This document shows positions 25,825 through 35,119 of a stretch of DNA of 64,000 nt, piece after piece. The stretch's first letter is position 1. Every line of letters begins with the position of its first letter. This DNA comes from an uncultured Ilumatobacter sp. (GTDB lineage Bacteria; Actinomycetota; Acidimicrobiia; Acidimicrobiales; Ilumatobacteraceae). A model generated the notes under the pieces. That model was not told the origin of the DNA and did not search any database. It saw only the letters and a list, made by a program, of their open reading frames with translations. The stretch covers positions 34,597-98,596 of the forward strand of contig CALCXK010000102.1 of assembly GCA_937905835.1 (NCBI GenBank), written 5' to 3'. The position numbers and the translations under genes were made by a program.

Positions 25825-26652
25825 ATGGCCCCCACGTCAGACAGCCCGTCGTCGTTTTCCCGGTTCAGCTTTCTCTTCCGCCCGAATTGGATTGCCTTCC
25901 ACGCCCTCGTGCTGGCGGCTGTCGCCACCATGGCAAACCTCGGCATGTGGCAACTCGATCGGCTGGACGAACGACGAACAGACAACGCCGCCTTTGTTGC
26001 CCAAATCGAACAGGCGCCAGTCTCGCTCGCCAGCGTGCTCGACGAACTGCGGGTCGACCCCGAGGCCTTCGTCAATCGAAGGGTGAGGGCTACCGGCACG
26101 TATGCCCCCGAACAAATTGCGCTCTTCAACCGATCACAAGGAGGAGGTGCCGTCGACAACGTGCTCGCCCGCCTCGAAACACCCGGAGGGCCAGTTCTCT
26201 TGGTGAACCGTGGCGCTATTCCCGTCCAGGCGACCCTACCGACACCTTTCCCGGGAGAAGTCGAGATCGAAGGACGCCTCAAACTGACAGAGTCACGCGA
26301 GCGTGGCGGTTTGAGCGATGCGGAACAAACCCTGATCACTGAGCTGCGGAGGGTCAACATTGACCAAATCGCCGCTGAGTCTCCGGGCGTTGACTACATC
26401 CCGATGTACGTCGAACTGCTGGGAAGTTCTCCCGCAGTCGGGCCTGGCGATCCACAACTTCTCGACCCACCAGAACTGAGCGAAGGTAACCATCTGTCGT
26501 ACGCATTCCAATGGTTCATCTTCGCGTTCTGCGTCCTCATCGGCTGGGTACTCGCAGTGCGCCGGTCGCTCACGACGGCCGCAGCAGCCGAGCAAGCGCC
26601 GTCGGATTCCCCATCATCAGGCAACGCCGAGTCGACCACGGCGCCTGCTTGA
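25825..26652 (+). CDS. SURF1-family cytochrome oxidase assembly protein
   Basis: A 275-residue membrane protein with two transmembrane helices, at about residues 22-40 (FHALVLAAVATMANLGMWQL) and near 225-245. They flank a large extracytoplasmic domain with the family marks LGMWQLDRLDERR and PVLLVNRGAIP. SURF1 proteins help assemble heme a in aa3-type oxidase. The ATG at 25825 (MAPTSDSPSS) is preferred over a much longer ORF that would overlap the divergent phosphotransferase gene. No oxidase genes are in the window. Confidence 0.88.
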   Translation: MAPTSDSPSSFSRFSFLFRPNWIAFHALVLAAVATMANLGMWQLDRLDERRTDNAAFVAQIEQAPVSLASVLDELRVDPEAFVNRRVRATGTYAPEQIALFNRSQGGGAVDNVLARLETPGGPVLLVNRGAIPVQATLPTPFPGEVEIEGRLKLTESRERGGLSDAEQTLITELRRVNIDQIAAESPGVDYIPMYVELLGSSPAVGPGDPQLLDPPELSEGNHLSYAFQWFIFAFCVLIGWVLAVRRSLTTAAAAEQAPSDSPSSGNAESTTAPA

Positions 26653-26664
26653 ACAACCGTGCCA

Positions 26665-26901
26665 TCACGGCACACAGTTCGGCCGACGGCGTTGCGGACC
26701 GCGGACACGTTGGCCAGACCGCTGAGGGCAGTGCGACAACCTCCCCGAAAAATTGTCGAGCCTGATCAGCATCGAGTCGAGTGTGCATGACGAGGCCGTG
26801 TCGTGGAGCATTCTCGTGCGTCGACGTCGCCCGGCGTTACTCCATCCCCAGCCCCCGTCGGGCTGCAGATATGCAAAGCAGTTGTCACCGAGTTCGTGCA
26901 A
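26665..26901 (-). pseudogene. N-terminal remnant of an MBL-fold hydrolase
   Basis: The frame opens at TTG 26901 with HELGDNCFAYLQPDGGWGWS followed by NAG, the characteristic start of a metallo-beta-lactamase-fold hydrolase subfamily. It then turns into Arg-rich sequence with no family resemblance and stops after 78 codons. None of the zinc-binding HxHxDH motif is present. A different frame (26570-26788) continues with coding-like sequence but is not recognisable. It begins 14 bases after the GMC oxidoreductase stop, so it was probably the next gene of that operon. Confidence 0.55.
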
Positions 26902-26915
26902 GCCCTTGCTCTAGG

Positions 26916-28238
26916 TCATCGAGTCATCATTCCACGCAGGCACATCAGCTCGGCGAGCAGTGTGGTTGGCATGTGGGTGTTCACGTCAGGGATCGACGGG
27001 AACACCGATGCGTCGCACACGTAGAGGTCGGTATAGCCAGTGACAGCGCCGTGCTCGTCAACGACTCGACCCATTCCGCACGTACCTGTGGCATGGACAT
27101 AATCAGCGACGTTCCCGAGTATCCAGGTCGCGATTGAGGCGTCATCGGCCAGGGCATCGGCGGTCGTTCCACTGGCATCGATGTACACCTGATCGAAAAA
27201 CTTGGTAAACGCTGGCCGTCGAACGACATCCAAGGCCAGCCGAACCCCGGCGACAAGCACGTCGAGGTCGCGTTGGTCATCGAGCAGGTTGAAGTTGATG
27301 ACCGGATCACCGGATGCATCGATGGCGACCGTGCCGCTGCTGCCGGTGGGGGTCATCAGAGCGACCATGAGTAACCCAAACCCTGGCGCCTCAGCACCAA
27401 GATGGTTCATAGGAAGCAACTGCATGGTGTCCAAACCGATTCGCTGCTCAAGCAACGAACCCAAGCAGAGTCCGGTGCTGTCGGCGACGTGACCAGCTCG
27501 ATACTGAAGCGTGAGGGCAACAGACGGGTGGTCTTGCAGGTGGCGGCCGAGGCCGGGCATCTCGACACCAGACCGAAGCAGGATGGCAGGGCTGTGAATT
27601 GCGCCGGCCGAAACGACAACGCGATCGGCAGGGATGTCCGTTCCATCGGTGAGTCGCACGCCGACGGCTCGGTTGCCGCTGAAGAGCACCCGATCAACGC
27701 GGGAGTCGGGCCGAACATTGAGATTCAGTCGATTGGCAACCGGCCAGAGGTACGCCTCGGCTGCAGTGCACCGGCGGCCGTCGCGTCGAGTGAGGTGAGC
27801 CGGCCGTGCTGCAGGGCAGGCTGCAAGAAGTGCCTGATCGACCGGGCCGAGTTCGTGAGGAGCGACCACTTCGCTCGGGATCTGCATCCGACTGGCGGCG
27901 ACGTCGGCATCGGTCCAGCCCCACCCAGCACACAGTGCGGGATCGATCGTCTTGGCAACCATCGCATTGACAACACTCGACCCTCCGACACCGCGGCCAC
28001 GCTGGTACACCCATGCCGCTCCCCCACCGGTCCGAGTCGCCAACAGGCCATCGTGCGTACGACCCGGCTCGTCGAGTGCAGCGAGGAAGTTCGGCCCGTC
28101 GATCGCTGCAGGCACCTCGCCGGGTAACAGAGATGGGCCCTCGTCGAGCACCGTGACGTGGCGGCCCGGATCTTCAGACAGCCGTGCACCGAGCACGCAG
28201 CCAGCCGAGCCAGCCCCGACGACGACCCACTGCTGCAT
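26916..28238 (-). CDS. GMC-family FAD oxidoreductase
   Basis: A 440-residue glucose-methanol-choline-type flavoenzyme. The FAD-binding VVVGAGSAGCVLGARLSED is at the N-terminus, GRGVGGSSVVNAMV is near residue 85, and ADRVVVSAGAIHSPAILLRSG is in the middle. The C-terminal block is HATGTCGMGRVVDE through DASVFPSIPDVNTHMPT. At 440 residues it is shorter than the usual 500-600, with a reduced substrate domain. The alcohol substrate is unknown. It lies 5 bases downstream of the histidine phosphatase gene. Confidence 0.87.
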   Translation of the reverse strand: MQQWVVVGAGSAGCVLGARLSEDPGRHVTVLDEGPSLLPGEVPAAIDGPNFLAALDEPGRTHDGLLATRTGGGAAWVYQRGRGVGGSSVVNAMVAKTIDPALCAGWGWTDADVAASRMQIPSEVVAPHELGPVDQALLAACPAARPAHLTRRDGRRCTAAEAYLWPVANRLNLNVRPDSRVDRVLFSGNRAVGVRLTDGTDIPADRVVVSAGAIHSPAILLRSGVEMPGLGRHLQDHPSVALTLQYRAGHVADSTGLCLGSLLEQRIGLDTMQLLPMNHLGAEAPGFGLLMVALMTPTGSSGTVAIDASGDPVINFNLLDDQRDLDVLVAGVRLALDVVRRPAFTKFFDQVYIDASGTTADALADDASIATWILGNVADYVHATGTCGMGRVVDEHGAVTGYTDLYVCDASVFPSIPDVNTHMPTTLLAELMCLRGMMTR

Positions 28239-28243
28239 ACCAA

Positions 28244-28978
28244 TCAGGCCCTGCTGGTCGCTTCAGACTTCGTCGCATCGGTTTCGGTGGGCCTTACCTC
28301 ATCCGTCGCACGAGGAAGCCCGGCCAGGTGGGCCGCGTCGTTGTATCGGACGAGTCGCCAGCGCTGATCACGAGCAGCTGAATCCGATGAGAGCACAAAT
28401 TCGGTGATCGATGTGTTGGTCGTCCAGAGGTCGAAAATTCCGGTGGGTGCAGTACGTAGCAACTGTCGGAAGATGGCATCGACGACGCCACCATGGCATG
28501 ACACCACGATGAGTTGGCCGGCCTGCTCGTCGAGGACTTGAGCAAGGGCAGCGCCAACGCGAAGATGGAACGCCGCGACGGTCTCACCACCTGGAAACAC
28601 GTCAAAGTGCGGATCACCGGCGAAGTTCGGTGAACCGAACTGCTCGACATACGCTGCGAACGTCACACCGTCGAAGTCGGGGCCTGGGTCATGCTCGCCG
28701 AAGCCGAAGATCTCGATTGGTTCGGCGGTTCCCATTGCCGGGCCAAAGATGCGTGCAGTCTCCAGTGCGCGGGCGAAGTTGCTGGCAATCAGCACTCCGC
28801 CGTCAAGTTCACCCGTGCTGCTCAGACGGTCGCGTAAACGCCCTGACTGTTCACGGCCGAGCGCGGATAGGCCACTGCACGTTCGATACCCACCAATCAC
28901 CCGGTCCACGGTCACTTGCGACTCACCGTGGCGTACCAAAACGAGCCTGGTTGCTTGTCTGGTGCTCTGATCCGCCAT
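28244..28978 (-). CDS. Histidine phosphatase superfamily protein
   Basis: A 244-residue phosphoglycerate-mutase-like protein. The catalytic RHG is in LVLVRHGESQVT near the N-terminus and the second His is in VVSCHGGVVDAIF. It could be a phosphatase or a cofactor-dependent mutase; the substrate is unknown. The ATG at 28978 (MADQSTRQ) is chosen because the longer upstream extension is Arg/Cys-rich and unlike the family. It is divergent from the purine operon, 169 bases away, and followed by the GMC gene in the same direction. Confidence 0.86.
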   Translation of the reverse strand: MADQSTRQATRLVLVRHGESQVTVDRVIGGYRTCSGLSALGREQSGRLRDRLSSTGELDGGVLIASNFARALETARIFGPAMGTAEPIEIFGFGEHDPGPDFDGVTFAAYVEQFGSPNFAGDPHFDVFPGGETVAAFHLRVGAALAQVLDEQAGQLIVVSCHGGVVDAIFRQLLRTAPTGIFDLWTTNTSITEFVLSSDSAARDQRWRLVRYNDAAHLAGLPRATDEVRPTETDATKSEATSRA

Positions 28979-29147
28979 GACTCCATCATCGCAGCGGCAG
29001 CGACGACTCCACCTAGACGAGAGAAATACACAGTGAAACAAGCGAGACGGCTCCCTGCGGCCGACCACCTCGTTACGGCCACATTCGTGCACGAACTAAA
29101 AGTACAATTTTCGCGGCTGCCGACGGGCCTTCCCTACAGTCGCCAAC

Positions 29148-31967
29148 GTGGTCCCCCGGCATCGACTGACCCTCCGTCCGATCGAGGCTGATCCACGCGC
29201 GTCTGCAATCGAGCGCGGCGCGGCCGACCTTGGTCTCGGCGCACTCCAGGAGGTGTTCGTCGCCGACATCGTGTTCATCGATGGCGACCTCGGATCAGCT
29301 GACCGCGATCGCCTCCACAGCGTCCTCGTCGACCCGCTACTCCAGCGTGGCAATTGGGACCTTCCGACCAGCCATGCCGTGGAAATCATCCTCCAACCCG
29401 GAGTGACCGACAGCGGGGCTGATGCGGTTCGTCACGCCTGTGAGCAACTCGGCATCGACATCAAGGCCGCTGCAACCGGGCGCCGGATCCGCTTCAGCGA
29501 CCACGTGTCCGACGAGTTGGCCGACGAGGTCATCGCCCGGCTTGTGACCAATCCGATCATCGAGCGATGGACATGGGGCATGATCGAGCCGCTGCACCCG
29601 GGCGCTCGCCAAAGTGTCGCTGCGACGATCATCCCGATCCGCGGTGCCGACGAGGCGCGACTCGACGCGATCAACAACAGCCGGGCGCTGTACCTCGATC
29701 CCGAAGAGATGGTGGTGATCCGCGACCACTTCGAGTCACTCGACCGTGACCCCACCGACGTGGAGTTGGAAACACTCGGCCAGACATGGAGTGAGCACTG
29801 CGCGCACAAGACGTTCCGAGCCGTGATCCACGCGACGGGTGGCCCCGATGGTGGCAAGCAAGAACTCGTGCCACTGATGCAGCAGCTCCGCACTTGCACC
29901 GAAACGATCAACGCAGCGTTCGTCAGGTCGGCATTCGTCGGCAACGCCGGCATTGTCGAGTTCGCGAAGGGCACGACGATTGCGCTCAAGGCCGAGACAC
30001 ACAACCATCCGTCTGCGGTCGAACCGTTCGGCGGTGCCAACACCGGTGTTGGCGGCGTGATCCGCGATGTGCTTGGCATCGCTCACAAGCCCATCGCCAT
30101 CACCGACATCTTGTGCTTCGGGCCAGCAGATCTGCCTCTCGCCGACCTTCCTGAAGGATCTCTGCACCCACGTCGGGTTCGTGAAGGAGTGATCGACGGT
30201 GTCGCCGACTACGGCAACAAGATCGGCCTCCCGACCGTTGCCGGAGCACTCCTCTACGACCCCGCCTACACCACCAATCCGCTCGTGTTCGCCGGATGCA
30301 TCGGCACCTCGCCATCACGCCCGCTCCACCACGGCCCGAGCCCGGGCGACCGCGTGCTCGTGCTGGGGGGAGCGACTGGCCGTGACGGCATCCGTGGCGC
30401 GACTTTCTCGTCGGCGACAATGGATGCCACCACCGGCGAAGTCGCTGGCGCAAGCGTTCAAATCGGTGACCCGATCGTCGAGAAGCTCTTGATCGACGTG
30501 CTGATTGGTGCCGAGCATCTTTACTCATCAATCACCGATTGCGGCGCAGGTGGCCTGTCATCGGCAGTCGGCGAGATGGCTGAGGGCATCGGGGCCGACG
30601 TCGAACTCGATCTCGTGCCCCGCAAGTACCCCGGTCTCGAGCCGTGGGAGGTGTGGCTCTCCGAAGCACAGGAACGGATGGTCATCTCTGTCCCGAAACG
30701 CAACGTCAGCGCGATCGTCAACCGCTGCACGCGTGTTGGTGTCGGCGTCGCCGACATCGGCGAGTTCACCGGCGACAACGTGCTCACCGTCCGCTCGGCA
30801 GGAACGCCGGTGTGCCAACTCGACACGACGTTCTTGCACGATGGCCGTCCGCAGCGCCGAATGAATGCGGTGCTCCCCGATCCGACCCGCTCCGAGCTCA
30901 CCACCCGCAAGGTCGACGACCCTGCCGCCGCGTTGTTGGCGCTGCTATCGCATCCGAATATCGCATCGAAGGCCACAACTATCCACCGGTACGATTACGA
31001 AATCCTTGGCTCCACGGTGGTCCGCCCGCTCATCGGCGCAGCGTCCGACGGCCCGGCCGACGGCGTAGTGCTCGCTGAGCCGCTCGCCAAACACGGCATC
31101 GCTATCGGCATCGGCGTCAACCCGTGGTTCGGACAGCACGACCCCGAAGCCATGGCCTACGCTGTCGTCGACGAAGCAATCCGCAACGTGGTCGCCGTTG
31201 GTGCCGACCCCGACAAGATCGCACTCCTCGACAACTTCTCGTGGGGCGATCCACGCCGCGAGAGCACGCTGGGCACATTGGCCGCTGCCGTCGAAGGCTG
31301 CTGCGCCGCTGCCTACATGTATAACGCCCCCTTCGTCTCAGGCAAAGACTCGTTGAACAACGAGTACATCGGCGCCGATGGTGAGCGCCACGCAGTGCCA
31401 CCCACACTGGTGATCACCGCTGTCGCTCACGTGCCGGACGCCGATCGTTGTATCACCCCCGACCTTGTCGAGCCCGGCAACTTGCTCATGTTGATCGGCA
31501 ACACAAGTTCCGAATTTGCCGGTTCACACCTCGACAAAGTCCTCGGTGAACCCTCGGAGCCAGGTGTTGCGCCAGCACCCGATCCTGACGCGCCAACGCA
31601 CTATCGCCACCTCCATGCCGCCATGCAGGCCGGCCTCGTGGTGTCGTGCCACGACCTCAGCGAGGGCGGCCTTGCCGTTGCGCTGGCCGAGATGTGCCTT
31701 GCCGGCCGTCTCGGTGCGAGCATCGACACACTGCCCCACCACGACCACGCAACATCGTTGTTCAGTGAGTCGATGGGCCGCCTCATCGTCGAAATCGAGC
31801 CGCGCAGCGCTGCTGCGTTCACGCGCGTCATGGACAACCAGTGCCTGCAGATCGGCCAAGTCAGCGATTCAGGCATGTTGTCGTTGCCCGGCATCGAGCC
31901 GATCCTCGTGTCTGATCTCGCTGATGCGTTCAATCGAGATGCGTACGCAACCGGAACCGAGTCATGA
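29148..31967 (+). CDS. purL: FGAM synthase with fused PurS-like N-terminus (PurSL)
   Basis: A 939-residue phosphoribosylformylglycinamidine synthase. About 190 extra N-terminal residues look like two PurS-type halves. One runs HRLTLRPIEADPRA... to DPLLQR, the other HAVEIILQPGVTDSGADAVR... to NPIIERW. The PurL core then follows, with LGQTWSEHCAHKTFRA, KAETHNHPSAVEPFGGANTG, SITDCGAGGLSSAVGEMAEG and SCHDLSEGGLAVALAEM. The enzyme uses ATP and glutamine-derived ammonia to make FGAM; PurQ, overlapping downstream, supplies the glutaminase. The start is GTG. No separate purS is seen upstream. Confidence 0.92.
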   Translation: MVPRHRLTLRPIEADPRASAIERGAADLGLGALQEVFVADIVFIDGDLGSADRDRLHSVLVDPLLQRGNWDLPTSHAVEIILQPGVTDSGADAVRHACEQLGIDIKAAATGRRIRFSDHVSDELADEVIARLVTNPIIERWTWGMIEPLHPGARQSVAATIIPIRGADEARLDAINNSRALYLDPEEMVVIRDHFESLDRDPTDVELETLGQTWSEHCAHKTFRAVIHATGGPDGGKQELVPLMQQLRTCTETINAAFVRSAFVGNAGIVEFAKGTTIALKAETHNHPSAVEPFGGANTGVGGVIRDVLGIAHKPIAITDILCFGPADLPLADLPEGSLHPRRVREGVIDGVADYGNKIGLPTVAGALLYDPAYTTNPLVFAGCIGTSPSRPLHHGPSPGDRVLVLGGATGRDGIRGATFSSATMDATTGEVAGASVQIGDPIVEKLLIDVLIGAEHLYSSITDCGAGGLSSAVGEMAEGIGADVELDLVPRKYPGLEPWEVWLSEAQERMVISVPKRNVSAIVNRCTRVGVGVADIGEFTGDNVLTVRSAGTPVCQLDTTFLHDGRPQRRMNAVLPDPTRSELTTRKVDDPAAALLALLSHPNIASKATTIHRYDYEILGSTVVRPLIGAASDGPADGVVLAEPLAKHGIAIGIGVNPWFGQHDPEAMAYAVVDEAIRNVVAVGADPDKIALLDNFSWGDPRRESTLGTLAAAVEGCCAAAYMYNAPFVSGKDSLNNEYIGADGERHAVPPTLVITAVAHVPDADRCITPDLVEPGNLLMLIGNTSSEFAGSHLDKVLGEPSEPGVAPAPDPDAPTHYRHLHAAMQAGLVVSCHDLSEGGLAVALAEMCLAGRLGASIDTLPHHDHATSLFSESMGRLIVEIEPRSAAAFTRVMDNQCLQIGQVSDSGMLSLPGIEPILVSDLADAFNRDAYATGTES

Positions 31968-32686
31968 ACCAGGTTTCTGCAGTTGTCATCGCCGGGCCAG
32001 GCACCAACCGTGACCACGATGTCCGCCAGGCCCTCGAGCTCGCCGGTGCCAACGCCAAAATCGTGCTTGCCAGCGAACTGGTCGAACGACCGCGGCTGCT
32101 CAACCACTACCGGCTTGCCGTGATCGCGGGCGGCTTCAGCCATGCCGATTCACTCGGTGCGGGCCGCATGCTCGCACTCGACCTGATGATCGGCCTCGGC
32201 GAGGAACTTCGTGGCTTTGTCGATGCAGGTCGGCCACTCATCGGTATCTGCAACGGATTCCAGGTACTCACCCGCACCCGGCTGCTTCCGGGTGCACTCG
32301 GGCACAACGCGCAGGGCAACTTCGATTGTCGCTGGGTTGTACTCGACACCGTAGAAAAGAGTTCCTGTGTGTGGACGAAGGGAATCGAGGACCCAATCCA
32401 CTGTCCGATCGCGCACGGTGAAGGCAGATATGTCCATCCTGACCCCAAGTCGCTCACCATTGCCGGCCAGGTGGCGTTGCGCTACCGGAGCACCAATCCC
32501 AACGGCTCCGTCGGCGATATCGCCGGTGTTTGTGATCCATCGGGTGTCGTACTCGGACTGATGCCTCACCCAGAGAATCACATCGTGGCTCGCCAGCACC
32601 CTCACCACGCCCGTGGCGGCGGCGGGCCAAAGCATCTTGGTTTGCGACTGTTCGAGAACGGCGTGCGACACGCCACTGGACTCTGA
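31964..32686 (+). CDS. purQ: FGAM synthase glutaminase subunit
   Basis: A 240-residue class-I glutamine amidotransferase that feeds ammonia to PurL. The nucleophile Cys96 is in LIGICNGFQVL. The catalytic His and Glu are in the C-terminal LGLMPHPENHIV block. It overlaps the purSL stop by ATGA and is followed by purC after 7 bases. The length is in the upper part of the PurQ range. Confidence 0.93.
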   Translation: MNQVSAVVIAGPGTNRDHDVRQALELAGANAKIVLASELVERPRLLNHYRLAVIAGGFSHADSLGAGRMLALDLMIGLGEELRGFVDAGRPLIGICNGFQVLTRTRLLPGALGHNAQGNFDCRWVVLDTVEKSSCVWTKGIEDPIHCPIAHGEGRYVHPDPKSLTIAGQVALRYRSTNPNGSVGDIAGVCDPSGVVLGLMPHPENHIVARQHPHHARGGGGPKHLGLRLFENGVRHATGL

Positions 32687-32693
32687 CACTGCC

Positions 32694-33638
32694 ATGACGC
32701 TGACGCCGCTCGACACCATCGACCTTCCGCTCGATGACCGGCGCGACGGCAAAGTGCGCGTTTCGTACGCCTTTGGTGACAACCACCGACTGTTCGTCAC
32801 CACCGACCGTCTTTCAGCGTTCGACCGGATCATTGCTCGAGTGCCCTTCAAGGGCCAGGTGCTCAATCAACTGGCGGGGTGGTGGTTCGAACAGACCTCC
32901 GACATCGTCGCCAACCACATGGTGTCGCTCCCCGACCCCAATGTGCTGATTGCGCGCACTGCGGTGCCACTCACCGTCGAAGTAGTCGTACGCGGCCACA
33001 TCACAGGTGTCACCGACACGGCACTGTGGACTCAGTACGCGGCCGGCGTTCGCACCATGTACGGACACGACTTCCCAGACGGCCTACAGAAGAACACCAA
33101 GCTGCCGGAGCCAATCGTCACTCCGACAACCAAGGGTGAGATGGGCAGCCACGACGTGCCGTTGTCGTGTGCGGATGTGGTCAACCACGGCCATGTCGAA
33201 AGCGAACTGTGGGCCCAGGTTCAAGCTGTGGCAGTGGCAGTGTTCAATCGTGGCCGCGAGCGAGCCGCTCATGCTGGGCTGATCCTCGCCGACACCAAGT
33301 ACGAGTTCGGCCTCGACACCAACGGTGAAATGATGCTGATCGACGAAGTCCACACGCCCGACTCGTCGCGGTTCTGGATTGCCGACACCTACGACGCCTG
33401 CATGGCTGCCGGCAAGGAGCCGCAGAGTCTCGACAAAGAGGTCGTGCGACGTGCGTTGGCCGACGTCGGATACACCGGCGAGGGCGACGTACCCGAACTT
33501 CCTGCAGAAGTGTGGGAACAGACCTCTGCCCGCTACATCGAAACCTACGAGCGCCTCACCGGCCTCACCTTCGAGCGGGGCACCTACCCCGCCGATCAAC
33601 GCATCACTGATGCGGTTGCAACCCTGGAGATTCCATGA
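32694..33638 (+). CDS. purC: SAICAR synthetase
   Basis: A 314-residue enzyme that ligates aspartate to CAIR. Family blocks are KVRVSYAFGDNHRLFVTTDRLSAFD near the start, EVVVRGHITG and LPEPIVTPTTKGEMGSHD, and the later DTKYEFGLDTNGEMMLIDEV with TPDSSRFW. The ATG at 32694 (MTLTPLDTID) is preferred to a longer in-frame start that would overlap purQ. It overlaps purF by ATGA. Confidence 0.94.
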   Translation: MTLTPLDTIDLPLDDRRDGKVRVSYAFGDNHRLFVTTDRLSAFDRIIARVPFKGQVLNQLAGWWFEQTSDIVANHMVSLPDPNVLIARTAVPLTVEVVVRGHITGVTDTALWTQYAAGVRTMYGHDFPDGLQKNTKLPEPIVTPTTKGEMGSHDVPLSCADVVNHGHVESELWAQVQAVAVAVFNRGRERAAHAGLILADTKYEFGLDTNGEMMLIDEVHTPDSSRFWIADTYDACMAAGKEPQSLDKEVVRRALADVGYTGEGDVPELPAEVWEQTSARYIETYERLTGLTFERGTYPADQRITDAVATLEIP

Positions 33639-35119
33639 GCCTGCACGACGTCCCTGTCACGATTGGCAAACCCCACCGTCAGCTTGGTGTGGTCACCGAT
33701 GACAAGCCGAAAGACGAATGCGGCGTACTCGGGCTGTCGACGCCACACGGTGAGGGCGTTGCTCAGCTCGCATTCTTCGGGCTCTTCGCCCTGCAACATC
33801 GCGGGCAAGAGGCCGCCGGCATCGCAGTGAGCGACGGAAAACGCACCCGGCTACATAAAGAGGCGGGCCTCGTCGCCAATGTCTTCACACCCGACACGCT
33901 GGCGCCGTTGACCGGCTATCACGCAATTGGCCACACCCGGTACTCCACCACCGGCTCCAACTCTGGTCGGAACATCCAGCCGTTCCTCGTCGAGACGATG
34001 CACGGCCCACTTTCGGTCGCACACAACGGCAACCTCGTCAATGCTGCAGCGCTGCGCGACGAACTGCTGCACAAGGGGTTCGGTCTCACGGCAACCAGTG
34101 ACACCGAAGTGTTCACTCTGATGCTCGCCGCTGCTGGCGGTCAGACCTGGCAAGAGCGGATCGAGCGGACCCTCCCGGCCTGGAAGGGCGCATTCTCCCT
34201 GGTCATCTTGGTTGCCGACCAGGTCATCGCCGTTCGCGACCCATGGGGCTTCCGCCCGCTGTCGGTCGGTCGTCTCCCGCACGGCGGCTACGCCGTGGCC
34301 AGCGAAACCTGCGCCCTGTCGACCCTCGGTTGCGTCGACGTCGACGAGGTCAAGCCCGGTGAAATGGTGACGTTGCGCGGCAGCGAAATCGAGCGCACCC
34401 AAGTGTTGGCGCCGCAGTCCAAGGCCGCCCGGTGCACCTTCGAGTTCGTCTACTTCAGCCGTCCCGATTCGGTATGGGACGGCCGCAGCGTGCACCACAC
34501 CCGCCAGCGTCTCGGCATTGAACTCGCCAAAGAGTCGATGGTCGATGCCGACGTCGTCATTCCAGTTCCGGATTCCTCGATTCCTGCTGCTATTGGTTTC
34601 GCCCGGGAGAGCGGCCTGCCGTTCAACGACGGACTCATCAAGAACCGCTACATCGGCCGTACCTTCATCGAGCCGACCCAAGACATCCGTGAGCGCGGTG
34701 TCGCGCTCAAGTTCAACGCGCTGAGCGAAAATCTCAAGGGTAAACGCGTCATCATGATCGACGACTCGCTGGTGCGCGGCACGACCGCCGGACCGCTCGT
34801 CAAGCTCGTGCGCGATGCAGGAGCTTCTGAAGTTCACGTTCGGATCACCTGCCCGCCGATCACCCATGCCTGCCACTTCGGCGTCGACATGGGCCACGAC
34901 AACGATCTGATCGCTGCTCGCTTCGACATTGCGGAGATGCAAGCGCATATCGGCGCCGACAGCCTCGCGTTTCTATCGCTCGACGGGATGATGAACGCCG
35001 TAGCTGGACGCGACGCAGGCGACGACGACGGCTACTGCAACGCATGCTTCACCGGCGAGTACCCGATTGCTGTCGGCGGGGCTCAGGCCAAGCTCGACTT
35101 CGAAGGCGTGATCGCCTGA
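33635..35119 (+). CDS. purF: Amidophosphoribosyltransferase
   Basis: A 494-residue first enzyme of purine synthesis. Cys29 (KDECGVLGL) is the expected N-terminal nucleophile after removal of a 28-residue propeptide. The Ntn glutaminase domain contains ALQHRGQEAAGIA and GHTRYSTTGSN. The PRTase motif is VIMIDDSLVRGTTAGPLV. Cysteines at RCTFEFVYF, TCPPITHACHFG and CNACFTGEYP fit the [4Fe-4S] type of PurF. It is coupled to purC (ATGA) and to purDM (TGATG). Confidence 0.95.
   Translation: MSLHDVPVTIGKPHRQLGVVTDDKPKDECGVLGLSTPHGEGVAQLAFFGLFALQHRGQEAAGIAVSDGKRTRLHKEAGLVANVFTPDTLAPLTGYHAIGHTRYSTTGSNSGRNIQPFLVETMHGPLSVAHNGNLVNAAALRDELLHKGFGLTATSDTEVFTLMLAAAGGQTWQERIERTLPAWKGAFSLVILVADQVIAVRDPWGFRPLSVGRLPHGGYAVASETCALSTLGCVDVDEVKPGEMVTLRGSEIERTQVLAPQSKAARCTFEFVYFSRPDSVWDGRSVHHTRQRLGIELAKESMVDADVVIPVPDSSIPAAIGFARESGLPFNDGLIKNRYIGRTFIEPTQDIRERGVALKFNALSENLKGKRVIMIDDSLVRGTTAGPLVKLVRDAGASEVHVRITCPPITHACHFGVDMGHDNDLIAARFDIAEMQAHIGADSLAFLSLDGMMNAVAGRDAGDDDGYCNACFTGEYPIAVGGAQAKLDFEGVIA

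Noticed and set aside
33851..34948. Long minus-strand ORF (365 codons)
   Set aside because: It is antisense to purF, whose frame has all the expected active-site motifs.
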